Source: Alcaligenes aquatilis (GTDB lineage: Bacteria > Pseudomonadota > Gammaproteobacteria > Burkholderiales > Burkholderiaceae_B). Taken from it: a DNA stretch of 64,000 bases. The stretch covers positions 744,001-808,000 of the forward strand of contig NZ_CP022390.1 in NCBI RefSeq assembly GCF_003076515.1, read 5' to 3'. Positions 54,859 through 63,089 of this stretch are shown one piece after another. Within the stretch, counting starts at the first letter, position 1; every line of letters starts with the position of its first letter. A model generated the notes under the pieces. The model was not told the DNA's origin, did no database searches, and saw nothing but the letters and a program-made list of their open reading frames with translations. The translations under genes were made by a program, and so were the position numbers.

Positions 54859-55461
54859 TTATTTGTTGGCAGGCAGCAGTTCGTCACGGCGTTCAATGAT
54901 GCGTGAGATCAGGCCATATTCTATGGCTTCCTCGGCACTCATCCATTTGTCGCGTTCGATATCGTCGCGCACACGCTCGATAGGTTGGCCGGTTTCACGG
55001 GCAATCACTTGAGCGATACGTTCGCGCGCTTTCATGATTTCCTGGGCTTGAATGGCCATATCGCTGGCCTGACCACCGGCGCCACCGCTGGGCTGGTGAA
55101 TCAGAAAACGGGTTTGTGGCAGGCATACGCGGCGCTCGCGAGCCGCGCCCAGGAACAGGTGGGTGGCAGCACTGCCAACCCAACCGGTACCGACCATGGT
55201 GACGGGCGAGGAAATAAAACGCACCACATCGTGGATGGCGTCGCCCGATTCCAGGTGACCACCGGGCGAGGACACGATCATGGTGATGGGGGCGGTGGAT
55301 TCGGCATCCAGCGCCAGCAGCTTGCGCACGGTTTCCGAGGCGAGCTTATCCGTGATGGTGCCAAAGACCAGCACAGTACGGGCGCGGAAGGCTTTTTCTT
55401 CCAGAAAGGCGCTATCTTGAGGGCTGGTATCAGAGCGAGTTTCTTTTTCTTGGCCAAGCAT
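54859..55461 (-). CDS. ClpP-like serine peptidase paralogue
   Basis: 200 aa from ATG 55461 (GGAGTC upstream); the frame to 55596 adds an unlikely leader. The catalytic triad of ClpP is kept: Ser in WVGSAATHLFLGA, His in RFLIHQPSGG, Asp in DIERDKWMSAEEAIEYGLIS. It differs from housekeeping ClpP in the Ser loop (WVGSAA instead of QAASM) and in a longer N-terminal region, EKETRSDTSPQDSAFLEEKA. No clpX follows, so it is probably a second ClpP that forms mixed or separate rings. It may share a transcript with the GST gene. Confidence 0.85.
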   Translation of the reverse strand: MLGQEKETRSDTSPQDSAFLEEKAFRARTVLVFGTITDKLASETVRKLLALDAESTAPITMIVSSPGGHLESGDAIHDVVRFISSPVTMVGTGWVGSAATHLFLGAARERRVCLPQTRFLIHQPSGGAGGQASDMAIQAQEIMKARERIAQVIARETGQPIERVRDDIERDKWMSAEEAIEYGLISRIIERRDELLPANK

Positions 55462-55919
55462 GGGTGAAGACTCCAAGGGATACGTGTTCTGTCTGCTAAG
55501 GAAAATCGATTGCTCGACTATATCCCGACTGATGATCAACCGGGCTTTCACTTGGCAATTTTTGTGGTTTTTTTTGTCCGGGCTGGGGGCGCCCAAGCGC
55601 GTTCCGAGCAGGCAGACAAATCAACAGCAGGGTGGTTTGCCCTGCATGTTCGTCATAGTCTCATGCTTGTTTGGTATTTGATCGGGAGAACAAGACCCTA
55701 TCGTCCTGCTTCTTGGATCAGCATCCGAGAAAGGCGCTGATCTACAAGCTGTGGCTGGGCCTGGAGACCTGCCACAGAACCCCGATAGCTCATTGGAAAC
55801 GCTTCTCTCAACAGTGACACGACGCCCCCTGTCACTAAAAAAGATACCTGTCGCTTCAGGCGCTTGATGCTAAAACGGGACTGCACCAGATCAGTTGCCA
55901 AGGTCGAAGAAGTCCCTGC
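55462..55919. other. Intergenic region upstream of the ClpP-like gene
   Basis: About 460 bases between the Slam gene and the ClpP-like gene. A 7-bp inverted repeat, AGTGACA/TGTCACT (55813-55836), lies at the Slam end but lacks a T-run in the right direction. The short ORFs in the region have no ribosome binding sites or recognisable products. Confidence 0.45.
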
Positions 55920-57407
55920 TTAAAAACGCTTTTCCAGCTTCAGCGCGACTTCGGTTTGCTTGTATTTGAAGGCCCAGTCGATATTGCTGTTGTTGAAGGT
56001 GTGCTTCAGATACAGATTGGGCGTAATGCCTTGGAACGCAAAGCGTGGCATGCCCACGTTCAGGATATAAATCTGTTGCCGGTCCTTGCGCAGCCCACCC
56101 AAGAACAAGTCCTCGGCATCGTGACGGGTCTGCCGGTACAGTGCCGTGGCGTTGATGTTCAAGCCTGCATCAAAGGCCCTGTAAATTCCCAGATTTGCCA
56201 TATAGCTGCGGCTTTGTGCGGTTTGCTGAGACTGCAGATTACGGGTGTAATTCAGGCCCCCGTAGACCACGGTTTTTGCATCGATCAGATACGAGCCGTA
56301 CAAGCCTATCTGGTTCTCTTTGACGCCTTCAAAGTACTGCCGTAAATCGCCTTTGTAGGACAGGCTCTTGTGCTGGGCATTCACGCCCACTTGCAGCCTG
56401 TCGCTAAGATTGTGCTTCCAGTCCACGCGCCCACCCCAGGACTGATAGCTGGTGCGACGGTTGGTGTAATTGTTCTCGAACAAGGGCGTAATCGACAGGT
56501 CGTTTTTAGCGTCCTGATAGTTGTAGCCCGCGTAAATAATGCTGGTGTTGTCGCTGTAATAAATGTCCTTGGGCTCGGCTTGCTTGTGCTTGTCGTACAG
56601 ATTGCCGTAGCTCAGGCCGCGCAGCAGCAGATTGTGGTTGCCGCTTAGCTGGAAACGCCGGTTCAAGGTCAGGTCGTAGACCATGGCCGTGGATTTGACC
56701 GGGTCCGGCATCTTGCGCACTGACGGAAAGCACCCAAAGAAATAGCAGGTAAAGAAGGTGTCTTCCTGGCCGTTTTCTTTGTTGATATTGCTGTTGTAGC
56801 CCAGTCCAATCGAGGCTGAACCGTGCCAGGCATTGCGGTCTTGCAGGGCACCCTGAAAGCCTTCGATCACGGGTCGCACTTCATCCGGAATACCGGCAGA
56901 GGAAATCTGGCTGAACAGTTCCTTGGCTTCGCTGGATTGATAGTCCTCGAACAGCAGGCGTGCCAGCTCCAGCTTGGCGCGCATCATAGTGGGATCGCTT
57001 TCCTGAGCCTGGCGCAGCTTGCTGATCGCCAGGCTGTGATTGTCCTTGCTACGGGCCACCATCCCTTGAGCCATCAGCACCAGGGCAGGGTTGTGGCCGG
57101 GCAGCTCCTGATACTTTTCTACAAACTGATCCACCTTGGCCCACTGTTGCAGATTGATGGCGACATAAATGGCCGGTTCCAGATCGGTCAGCGTGGCATC
57201 GACGCTATAGGTTGTGCCGTTGATGGTGATCAGGGCCGAGGGGTCCCCATCGGGCGGGGTTTCTTCCACTAAATGGGAGCGTTCGCGTTCGTTCAGATTG
57301 CGGTCGATTTGATTCAAAAGTCGGCGCGTATCGTCGTCGTTGGCTTGCACCGCGCTGGATGCCATGGCCAGCAGCAGGCACAAAAGGGGAAGGGCTCGCC
57401 CATGCAT
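55920..57407 (-). CDS. Slam (DUF560) outer-membrane translocator, type XI secretion
   Basis: 495 aa. The signal peptide ends SSAVQA. An N-terminal periplasmic region with TPR-like helices (residues ~75-185) includes EKYQELPGHNPALVLMAQGM and AISKLRQAQESDPTMMRAKL. The rest is a beta-barrel of about 14 strands beginning HGSASIGLGYNSNIN and ending EVALKLEKRF with the terminal Phe of outer-membrane proteins. Slam proteins move surface lipoproteins or soluble hemophilins across the outer membrane. The hemophilin-like gene just upstream is the presumed cargo. It is the last gene of a three-gene operon. Confidence 0.92.
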   Translation of the reverse strand: MHGRALPLLCLLLAMASSAVQANDDDTRRLLNQIDRNLNERERSHLVEETPPDGDPSALITINGTTYSVDATLTDLEPAIYVAINLQQWAKVDQFVEKYQELPGHNPALVLMAQGMVARSKDNHSLAISKLRQAQESDPTMMRAKLELARLLFEDYQSSEAKELFSQISSAGIPDEVRPVIEGFQGALQDRNAWHGSASIGLGYNSNINKENGQEDTFFTCYFFGCFPSVRKMPDPVKSTAMVYDLTLNRRFQLSGNHNLLLRGLSYGNLYDKHKQAEPKDIYYSDNTSIIYAGYNYQDAKNDLSITPLFENNYTNRRTSYQSWGGRVDWKHNLSDRLQVGVNAQHKSLSYKGDLRQYFEGVKENQIGLYGSYLIDAKTVVYGGLNYTRNLQSQQTAQSRSYMANLGIYRAFDAGLNINATALYRQTRHDAEDLFLGGLRKDRQQIYILNVGMPRFAFQGITPNLYLKHTFNNSNIDWAFKYKQTEVALKLEKRF

Positions 57408-57457
57408 GAATGAAAACCTTGCAAGAAAAAGGGGAGATGGACGCAGGGTCCGGAGAG

Positions 57458-57486
57458 AAAGGGGATCGAGCTTGTCGATCCCCCTT
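57458..57486 (-). terminator. Hairpin between hemophilin-like and Slam genes
   Basis: GGGGATCGA (57461-57469) pairs with TCGATCCCC (57475-57483) around GCTTG, with A/T pairs extending the stem. There is no long T-run, so it is more likely a stabilising or attenuating element that makes more cargo than translocator. Confidence 0.7.
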
Positions 57487-57522
57487 TTCTTATGGCAACA
57501 CTAGGGTGTTGTCAGAGGCGGA

Positions 57523-58401
57523 TTACTGTTTTGCACCGCCGAAGGCCATGTCATTGGCACCGTTGGCTGGGTTGTAGTAAATACCTGCCAAGGCGTCAGC
57601 GGCTGCGCCGTAGAATTGGCCCTCAATTTTGGCTGTACTACCGCTAAAGTTTTTAGCGAAAGAGCCATCGGAAGCAATGGTTGTGCCATTAAACAAAACA
57701 GTACCAACCAGACCAGCCAGGGTACCTGTACCACCACCGTAGTTGGCGGTCAGGGTGCCTTTGGAGATACCTGCTTGAGTGCCAGGGTTGTACTGGTTGA
57801 CGCCTACAACATCGTACTTGGCATTGACCAGGTTAGGCATGGCTGTAGTTGGGTTTTCGCCAGTGTAGAACACCGTGCGGTCAGCATGGCTCAGGTTCAG
57901 ATCCGTGCTGCTTGCTGGAGGTGTGCCGGCTATGCGGGGAGCCCACTCACCAAAATACACTTCCTGGCCGGAAACCTTGGCAACTACTTCGCCACCGAAG
58001 TGGGGGTAGCCCGGCAGAGGATTGTTCAGTTGGCGATAGGCGTAAATTTGAGTGCCTGTTCCTACACCGCTGGTGATGGTATGGCGCCATGTTTCAGCAA
58101 TGTTTGTTCCCAAGGGCATTTGAATATATCCGTTGCCATCAGCACCACCCAGCACTTGATTGGTTTGCCAAAGAGGACCGCTTTTGAAGCTCACCACACC
58201 CGATTGTTTGGTGGCGTCATATGGGTCAGTACCTGGCATGGAGATACCAGCTTCGCCTTGAGCCATCATTGTGGACTCTTTATTAGCCACTACAAATGCT
58301 TTCGAGGAACCACCAGCGACGGGGGCAGCGAAGCTGCTGGCGGAGGCCAGCAGGAAAGCCGAAACAATAGCCAGTTTTTGTACATTCAGACTTGCTTTCA
58401 T
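57523..58401 (-). CDS. Secreted hemophilin-like protein, Slam cargo
   Basis: 292 aa from ATG 58401 (GGAG nine bases upstream). A signal peptide (ending SASSFA) is followed by APVAGGSS. No lipobox Cys is present, so the protein should be released rather than anchored. The N-terminal ligand-binding domain continues to about residue 165 (FGEWAPRIAGT). The C-terminal ~110 residues look like the TbpB-type barrel that Slam recognises, with GQFYGAAADALAGIYYNPA near the end. Similar proteins bind haem and deliver it to a TonB receptor. Haem ligands cannot be named from sequence alone. Confidence 0.8.
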   Translation of the reverse strand: MKASLNVQKLAIVSAFLLASASSFAAPVAGGSSKAFVVANKESTMMAQGEAGISMPGTDPYDATKQSGVVSFKSGPLWQTNQVLGGADGNGYIQMPLGTNIAETWRHTITSGVGTGTQIYAYRQLNNPLPGYPHFGGEVVAKVSGQEVYFGEWAPRIAGTPPASSTDLNLSHADRTVFYTGENPTTAMPNLVNAKYDVVGVNQYNPGTQAGISKGTLTANYGGGTGTLAGLVGTVLFNGTTIASDGSFAKNFSGSTAKIEGQFYGAAADALAGIYYNPANGANDMAFGGAKQ

Positions 58402-58465
58402 TACGAACTCCATTAAGTGAAGAAAAAGGGCGTTTTTACGAAAACGACCAAAAAAACCGATTAAC

Positions 58466-61400
58466 TTAAAAACGTGCTGTCATACCGACACGCACTGTCC
58501 GTCCAGGGGCCGGCATAGAGGTGCGGGCCATAGGGTCCAGGTAGTACTGATTAGTTAGATTGCTGATTGCCACGTCCACATTCAGGTTTTTCTGTACCTG
58601 ATAGCTGGCGTAGGCATCGAACACCAAAATGGGGTTCCAGTAGTTCGTTCTGTTAAATGCCCAGCCAAGGCCACCAAAATGGCCTTCATCTTTGTTTTTC
58701 GCAGCGCTGTGATACACCGCACGTGCTCCGAGCAGTAGTTTCTTTTCCAGCAGGCGTGCACCGACATCCAGATTCAGGGAGTACTGCGGTTGCAGACTGG
58801 TTCTGGCAAAGGTGCGAGGGAAGCCTCCATCAACGCAGGCAGGAATGTTGTCGCTTCCTGCGGCTCCAGGGATGGGCATAAACGTCTGGGCGTAGTCGGC
58901 GTCGCAGAGCTGTTGCTTCAAGCGGTATGTGCCGCCAAAGTTCGCAAAGTATTTACCGCTATCCACGCGAGCTTGCAGTTCAATACCGGACATTTTCTTC
59001 TCGGCAAACTGCACGGTATTGAAGTCCCAGTCCCGGTCTATATAGTCTTTGATCCGGTTGTTGAAGTAATTGATCTTGACGTCTGCATATTCCAGGCTTG
59101 GGAAGTAGCTGCTCAGATTGTGGACATAGCCGATTTCCCAGTTGTAGGCATGTTCAGGACGAGTAGCTGCCCCGGTCGAGCGCTTGCTGCCGCCAGCCAA
59201 TGCCATGGAGGATTCAAACAGGCTTGGAAAGCGTACAAATTCGTTGTAACGGGCATAAAGACGAATATCGTCTGTAATGAAGGCTGTCAGCCCGATGTGA
59301 GGAACCCAAGCATGGTCTTTTTGTTTTTTAGGTTCTTCCCATTTGTTGGGTATTTCAGATTCGTCTTGGTAAACAGGTTTGCGATTGCTTATCGAGGCAA
59401 TGTATTTGTCTACTGTGCCTTTTTGTCCCTGCGCATCGGTGACTTGCTCTGTTGAGTCAATTTCGCCATTGGTAAAGGGGTTATTGGCAGTAAAACCTTT
59501 GTGACTTTCGCCAGAGGGAACAAAAACCGTTTCTTCGGTATAGCGATAGCCGTTAATTTTTCCTTTATGAAATGAATCGCCTAGTATTTCTTCAAATGAT
59601 TTTTTGCTTGTATGCCCGAAAACGGCCTCCAGCATGCTCGGATCTAAATCGGAAATGAACTGCCAGTCTTCTTCATATTGCTTGTACAGGGGGAGTTCTC
59701 TTTCAATGATTTGGCCTTCGTAATCAGCAACTTCTTGGTTGCTCATTAAGCGCTGAACCTGGTAGTTATAGCCTTTCAGAGCAGGCTGAATTGCCCAGTT
59801 TTTATGCTGCTGACTACGCATTTCGGCCAGCTTGTCGTCGTACGACCAGTAGTCGCTATAGCGTGCACCAGCATTCACCTGCAGCCAGTCCACAGGCCGC
59901 CAGTCGAAGTTAAAACCAAAATTCCATTGCTGACGTGTCCCCGAGCGAGGCCCCATGTGGTTCACGCCCCAGGTCAATTCATTCAGGTGCTCGAGCTTCT
60001 CCGACGCGTCATGCTGCTTGAGCTTTTCTCGTGTGAAATCAGCCGATAAGCTCAGATCCAGAGTTGGGTGCAAAGTCATGGCGTTGCTAAGGTTCAGCCC
60101 GCTACGCCTATGGTCGGTAATTTGCAAGGCTCTGGGGATGATGTTGAAACGTCCGTCTGTATTGGGCAGCTTTTCTGGGGCGGTAGGCGGTACCCAAGCG
60201 CATTCAGAGCCGTTTGTGCCCAGGACATGGCAATTTGTGTAGTTGTCCCAGTCACCATCGCGTCCGTAATTAAGACCTTGGCCTTGAATCCCATAAATGA
60301 CGTCGCCATTCTGATGACGCTCACTATCGCTTTGGGTAATCCAGGCTCCGGCCTTCAAGTTGATGAAACGACTGCCTTCGGGATTCCAGGAGTAGTTCAG
60401 GTTCCAGGTGTCTTGTTTGACCTTGCTATACGGGTTTTCGGTTTGGAGGATATTTTTTTCGCCATAGCCATCCAGGGCGTGGATGGCCCAGACCACGTTC
60501 CATGGCACGTTTTCGCCAAAGGTATGGTTGCTGCGCATGTAGCTCATATCAATGGCTTGATCATGAGGTAGGCGCAACGTGCCTTTCAGCAGCGTGGTTT
60601 CCAGTTCGCTGGATGTGTTCAGAACTTCTTCACCAGGACGGTAGTACTTGGCGATGTAGCTCACTCTGGGGAAGGAGTACGACGGGTTGTAGTCGCTATT
60701 TGCGTCCTCTTGCCAAGTGTCGTTCTCGTACTTCTCGCTACCCTTTTTACCGCTGTAATAGTTGCCGCGACTGCGGTAGCTGTAGGCGGCCAACAGGTCA
60801 AAATGTTCTTGTTGCGTGGCGATGGCCAGACGATAGGAGTGATCTTCAAAGTTGAAGTTCTTGCCGCTATTCCCGACTTTCGGCATACGGTCTGCAGAAA
60901 TGTACTCAGGTAGAACAACGCTGTTGAGGCCTCCTCTATCAAAGACCGCCCCCGGAATATCGCGATAGTCCTTTCCGAAAATCCCAAAAGCCCGCTCATT
61001 CGGCTTGGTTGAATTCGTCGCTGTCTCCGCCTTCAGCTCAATCCCGAAGGTCTCACCCGGTTTGACAATATCTTCCACCTGCAGCGTGCGGATCTGCACC
61101 GATCCGCCAATCCCGCTGGCCCCCGACGTTGCCGACACGCCTTTTTCCACCAGAATGCTGCTGATCATATTGGGATCAACATAGTTGCGGTTGGCGACCC
61201 CGGCCGGTCCCAGCCAGACTGATGTGGCCTGTTCCGTGCCGTCAATCGTCAGTGGAATGCGGCCTTCACCCTGGATACCGCGAATGTTCGGGTCCAGCGC
61301 GCCGCTATTGCGCGAGTCCCCCGCATACACACCATTCAGGCCCTTGAACAAGTCCCCCACGGAGCTGCCCTTGTATAGCTCGATTTCCTCCTTGCCGGCG

Positions 61401-61651
61401 TACACATTGGAGACGTCTTTCTCGAATACATCGGTTTTACCCGCCTCATCGCGGGTTTCTCGTACGACGGTAATGGTGTCCAGGCGAGTGGCTCGGTCCG
61501 TGTCTTCCTGGCTCTCATCCTGACGGGAAGAGGGTGGGGCGCTGCCCACGCTTTGAGCCTGTGTCTGCCCGGCCCAGGAGGCCAGAATCAAGGCATACAC
61601 CAGCGGCTTGAGCGCGTGTTTTTTGTGTAGGGGGGAAAGGGTAGCGGACAT
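58466..61651 (-). CDS. TonB-dependent receptor, probable hemophilin/haem receptor
   Basis: 1061 aa from ATG 61651; an in-frame start at 61738 adds 29 non-signal residues. Signal peptide (ending GQTQAQ), a TonB-box-like DTITVV near residue 58, a plug domain with VSNVYAGKEEIELYKGSSVG and GASGIGGSVQIRTL, then a 22-strand barrel ending GRTVRVGMTARF. It is large for the family because of long extracellular loops, which are visibly AT-richer (59.3-59.8 kb) than the rest. The Fur box upstream and the hemophilin and Slam genes 65 bases downstream point to iron/haem uptake. Confidence 0.88.
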   Translation of the reverse strand: MSATLSPLHKKHALKPLVYALILASWAGQTQAQSVGSAPPSSRQDESQEDTDRATRLDTITVVRETRDEAGKTDVFEKDVSNVYAGKEEIELYKGSSVGDLFKGLNGVYAGDSRNSGALDPNIRGIQGEGRIPLTIDGTEQATSVWLGPAGVANRNYVDPNMISSILVEKGVSATSGASGIGGSVQIRTLQVEDIVKPGETFGIELKAETATNSTKPNERAFGIFGKDYRDIPGAVFDRGGLNSVVLPEYISADRMPKVGNSGKNFNFEDHSYRLAIATQQEHFDLLAAYSYRSRGNYYSGKKGSEKYENDTWQEDANSDYNPSYSFPRVSYIAKYYRPGEEVLNTSSELETTLLKGTLRLPHDQAIDMSYMRSNHTFGENVPWNVVWAIHALDGYGEKNILQTENPYSKVKQDTWNLNYSWNPEGSRFINLKAGAWITQSDSERHQNGDVIYGIQGQGLNYGRDGDWDNYTNCHVLGTNGSECAWVPPTAPEKLPNTDGRFNIIPRALQITDHRRSGLNLSNAMTLHPTLDLSLSADFTREKLKQHDASEKLEHLNELTWGVNHMGPRSGTRQQWNFGFNFDWRPVDWLQVNAGARYSDYWSYDDKLAEMRSQQHKNWAIQPALKGYNYQVQRLMSNQEVADYEGQIIERELPLYKQYEEDWQFISDLDPSMLEAVFGHTSKKSFEEILGDSFHKGKINGYRYTEETVFVPSGESHKGFTANNPFTNGEIDSTEQVTDAQGQKGTVDKYIASISNRKPVYQDESEIPNKWEEPKKQKDHAWVPHIGLTAFITDDIRLYARYNEFVRFPSLFESSMALAGGSKRSTGAATRPEHAYNWEIGYVHNLSSYFPSLEYADVKINYFNNRIKDYIDRDWDFNTVQFAEKKMSGIELQARVDSGKYFANFGGTYRLKQQLCDADYAQTFMPIPGAAGSDNIPACVDGGFPRTFARTSLQPQYSLNLDVGARLLEKKLLLGARAVYHSAAKNKDEGHFGGLGWAFNRTNYWNPILVFDAYASYQVQKNLNVDVAISNLTNQYYLDPMARTSMPAPGRTVRVGMTARF

Positions 61652-61772
61652 AGAACGAACCAGGGCTCCGTGTGAAAAATAACAATCTGTCGTGGGGAAA
61701 GGCTCCCGTTTGTTGGCCAGGTTCACCCCTTGTCTCAAAAGGTGGGGAATGGCACGGGGATATTATTCCTAT

Positions 61773-61791
61773 TAATGAGAATAATTATCAC
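61773..61791. promoter_or_regulatory. Fur box upstream of the receptor operon
   Basis: TAATGAGAATAATTATCAC matches the Fur consensus (GATAATGATAATCATTATC type) well. It is about 120 bases upstream of the receptor start, in the gap between the receptor and the AraC gene, so the operon should be repressed by iron. Confidence 0.8.
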
Positions 61792-61967
61792 TTAGATTGA
61801 TATGCGGGACGGAGCAATTCCTATGCAGAACCGGAAATCCGCTGCAATGGCAGGAACTTGTCAAAGCAGAAGGGGAACTTTTCAGGGAGAGGGCCGCAGG
61901 GGGCGGCCCGAAAAGAAGGGTGGGCCTCTATGAATAAAGAGGCCGAAAACAGCGGAAATACAAGGGT

Positions 61968-62945
61968 TTAGGCGCGCTTGTTGCCAAAAATGGATTTGGG
62001 TGAGCGGCCAAAGTAGCGTGTAAAGGCGACGGAAAAATTATTGGGGTATTTGTAGCCCACTTGCCAGGCAGCCTGGGCCACTTGTTGGCCGGACTCCAGC
62101 AAGGTATAGGCTTTGCGCATACGCAGTTCCAGCAGCAGGCCGATAGGCGTGTTGTCGTACAGATAGCGAAAACCTTCTTTAAGTTTGTGCTCGTTAATGC
62201 CTACCGTCGTAGCCAGATACTCCACCGTGATTGGCTGGTCCAGTTGCGAACTGAGCAAATCGCGTGCTCGCTCAACCCGCTGAATATCATCCACCGACAG
62301 CGGGGCGCTGTTGGGGGCGTCGGGCGGAGCCAGGCGGTTGAACTGCTCGGCCAGCAAGCTTAGTGCATGGATTTGCAGGTTCAGCCTGTGGTGATGAATG
62401 GGCTGCTCCGGGGTGCACGGCTGCATATAGCGTGCCAGTGCCGCAGCATGGGCCATGGTGGCCTGGCTGCTGGCATGAAAAGACAGACGATGCAGTCCCA
62501 CGCAATCCATCAATTGGGTGGCGCGTTCCGAGCCCACGTATTTGTTCAAGGCCGCCTCGCTGATGACCAGACGTAATTGCGATACGGACTGGTCCTCTTG
62601 ATAGTGGCGTTCCCCCCGCAGAGATCGGAAAGCTGTCACCGTGGTATGGCCTGCCTTGAACAGCAGGTCTGAACTCTCCCGTCCCTGATAGGCCGACTGT
62701 CCTTGCAGACCCACGGTCACCACAATGACACGGCCCGCATGAGGGCCGTTGCTTTCTTCAACCAGCGATCGGCTGGGGTGATAGTGCAAACGGCCTAACA
62801 AAAACCCGTGTTCCAGCTCCACGCATTCGGAATAGCAGTGGCCCAGTTCTTCGGGAAGTTGCAGCCGGACTCGGCCATCGCTCAGAGCGCGGCATGATCT
62901 GGGTTCATCCGTGGTTAAGCGATAGCCACATTTGCGCGTATTCAT
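61968..62945 (-). CDS. AraC-family regulator, PchR-like, of the iron locus
   Basis: 325 aa from ATG 62945 (AGGAG five bases upstream; 62948 is also in frame). The C-terminal AraC HTH pair is VEYLATTVGINEHKLKEGFR and VAQAAWQVGYKYPNNFSVAF, followed by TRYFGRSPKSIFG. The N-terminal ~200-residue ligand domain resembles PchR/AlcR-type siderophore sensors, with RVIVVTVGLQGQSAYQG. It is encoded between two Fur boxes, upstream of the receptor-hemophilin-Slam operon on the same strand, and would activate it when the substrate is present. Confidence 0.88.
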   Translation of the reverse strand: MNTRKCGYRLTTDEPRSCRALSDGRVRLQLPEELGHCYSECVELEHGFLLGRLHYHPSRSLVEESNGPHAGRVIVVTVGLQGQSAYQGRESSDLLFKAGHTTVTAFRSLRGERHYQEDQSVSQLRLVISEAALNKYVGSERATQLMDCVGLHRLSFHASSQATMAHAAALARYMQPCTPEQPIHHHRLNLQIHALSLLAEQFNRLAPPDAPNSAPLSVDDIQRVERARDLLSSQLDQPITVEYLATTVGINEHKLKEGFRYLYDNTPIGLLLELRMRKAYTLLESGQQVAQAAWQVGYKYPNNFSVAFTRYFGRSPKSIFGNKRA

Positions 62946-63001
62946 CATTTCTCCTGCTAAAAGCGCCTCGCATATGAATTGCTCCGTTCAGCATAGATCT
63001 T

Positions 63002-63020
63002 AATGCAAATAATTCTCATT
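63002..63020. promoter_or_regulatory. Fur box between AraC gene and methyltransferase gene
   Basis: AATGCAAATAATTCTCATT has one perfect Fur half (AAATAATTCTCATT) and a degenerate second. It lies in the divergent promoter of the AraC regulator and the methyltransferase, so both may be iron-repressed. Confidence 0.65.
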
Positions 63021-63089
63021 AAATATATATCATTTCTAGCTGTCATGGCAGAGGGAAGGGCCATTGTGGAATTTACGGAGGGAAAAACA

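Noticed and set aside
55698..55901. 67-codon minus-strand ORF between Slam and ClpP-like genes
   Set aside because: Non-ATG start, no Shine-Dalgarno and no family resemblance.
61891..61944. Two GC-rich hairpins downstream of the AraC gene as terminators
   Set aside because: GGGCCGC/GCGGCCC and GGCCTCT/AGAGGCC stems are real, but neither is followed by a T-run on the minus strand, so I did not call them as terminators.
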